This document shows, piece after piece, positions 63,911-64,000 of a stretch of DNA of 64,000 bases. The stretch is taken from contig NZ_SMCR01000011.1 in the NCBI RefSeq assembly GCF_004343195.1, forward strand, positions 53,277 through 117,276, read 5' to 3'. The notes under the pieces were generated by a model. It searched no databases. It was not told where the DNA came from and saw only the letters and a program-made list of their open reading frames with translations. The position numbers and the translations under genes are program-made. This DNA comes from Biostraticola tofi (GTDB lineage Bacteria > Pseudomonadota > Gammaproteobacteria > Enterobacterales > Enterobacteriaceae). Position 1 is the stretch's first letter; every line of letters starts with the position of its first letter.

Positions 63911-64000
63911 TGGTCAACTAAAACCGGACACGGATTTAGGCACATTGTTGTAATCGGCGTTCATATTCATCCGGCGATATATTTCCCAGCCGATAATGCC
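63911..64000 (-). mobile_element. IS3-family insertion sequence, end of element (cut by window edge)
   Basis: Read on the minus strand, the last codons of a transposase (HYRLGNISPDEYERRLQQCA, stop at 63936) are visible up to the window edge. RxxGNISPDEYERRL with a terminal Cys-Ala is typical of IS3-family OrfB. The sequence TGGTCAACTAAAACCGGACA starting at 63911 would be its terminal inverted repeat. The other end lies beyond the window, so completeness is unknown. Confidence 0.85.

Overview
The window is a chromosomal segment of a gamma-proteobacterium of the order Enterobacterales. Positions 1-29300 follow, gene for gene, the E. coli order initiator-tRNA, amiC, argA, recD-recB-ptrA-recC, ppdC-ygdB-ppdB-ppdA, thyA-lgt-ptsP-rppH, mutH, ygdQ, ygdR, tas, lplT-aas. 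Galr and the lysA/lysR pair follow further on. Encoded proteins are close to E. coli lengths. The family is not certain; a Pectobacteriaceae/Bruguierivoracaceae-like (Sodalis-related) enterobacterium is a guess from overall feel, not a computed result.

Layout. (1) 1-2160: two identical initiator tRNAs, AmiC, and tandem ARG boxes in front of argA. (2) 3501-17316, minus strand: RecBCD with pitrilysin inside the cluster, then four minor prepilin genes that overlap one another. (3) 17476-22141, minus strand: thyA, lgt, ptsP, rppH. (4) 22142-22833: a gene-free gap with a cluster of DnaA boxes, at the position where E. coli carries DARS2, followed by mutH. (5) 23603-29272: ygdQ, ygdR, tas, lplT-aas. 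(6) 29341-32348: an inserted GNAT/SDR/LysR block, then one OmrA/OmrB-type sRNA and a GalR operator ahead of galR. (7) 33361-38299: an inserted beta-glucoside PTS locus (EIIC, 6-phospho-beta-glucosidase, EIIB, GntR regulator and acetyltransferase on minus; EIIA divergent on plus). Its shared promoter region holds three TTGG-N4-CCAA sites about 3 and 6 helical turns apart. (8) 38363-41741: a hexamer microsatellite, a formate/nitrite-type channel, and lysA/lysR.

(9) 41799-64000 is accessory sequence rich in exporters and small regulators: several MFS permeases, a TauE-type permease, an EamA exporter, an M20 peptidase, cupin and quinone-reductase genes, two HxlR regulators and two more short tandem repeats. 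Its most interesting part is 56022-59707: a Fur-box-like dyad, an MHS-family permease, a MOSC protein, a PDR/VanB-type FMN/2Fe-2S reductase and an XRE-cupin regulator. These look like one module that imports and reduces a small, possibly N-hydroxylated, compound. An isolated AT-rich fliB gene, a long gene-free stretch, an NmrA/HxlR divergent pair and the edge of an IS3-family element close the window.

The conserved part handles DNA repair and replication control (RecBCD, MutH, DARS2), nucleotide, lipid and envelope metabolism (ThyA, Lgt, LplT-Aas, AmiC) and amino-acid synthesis (ArgA, LysA). The accessory part adds sugar uptake, export and redox or detoxification functions, each next to its own regulator.
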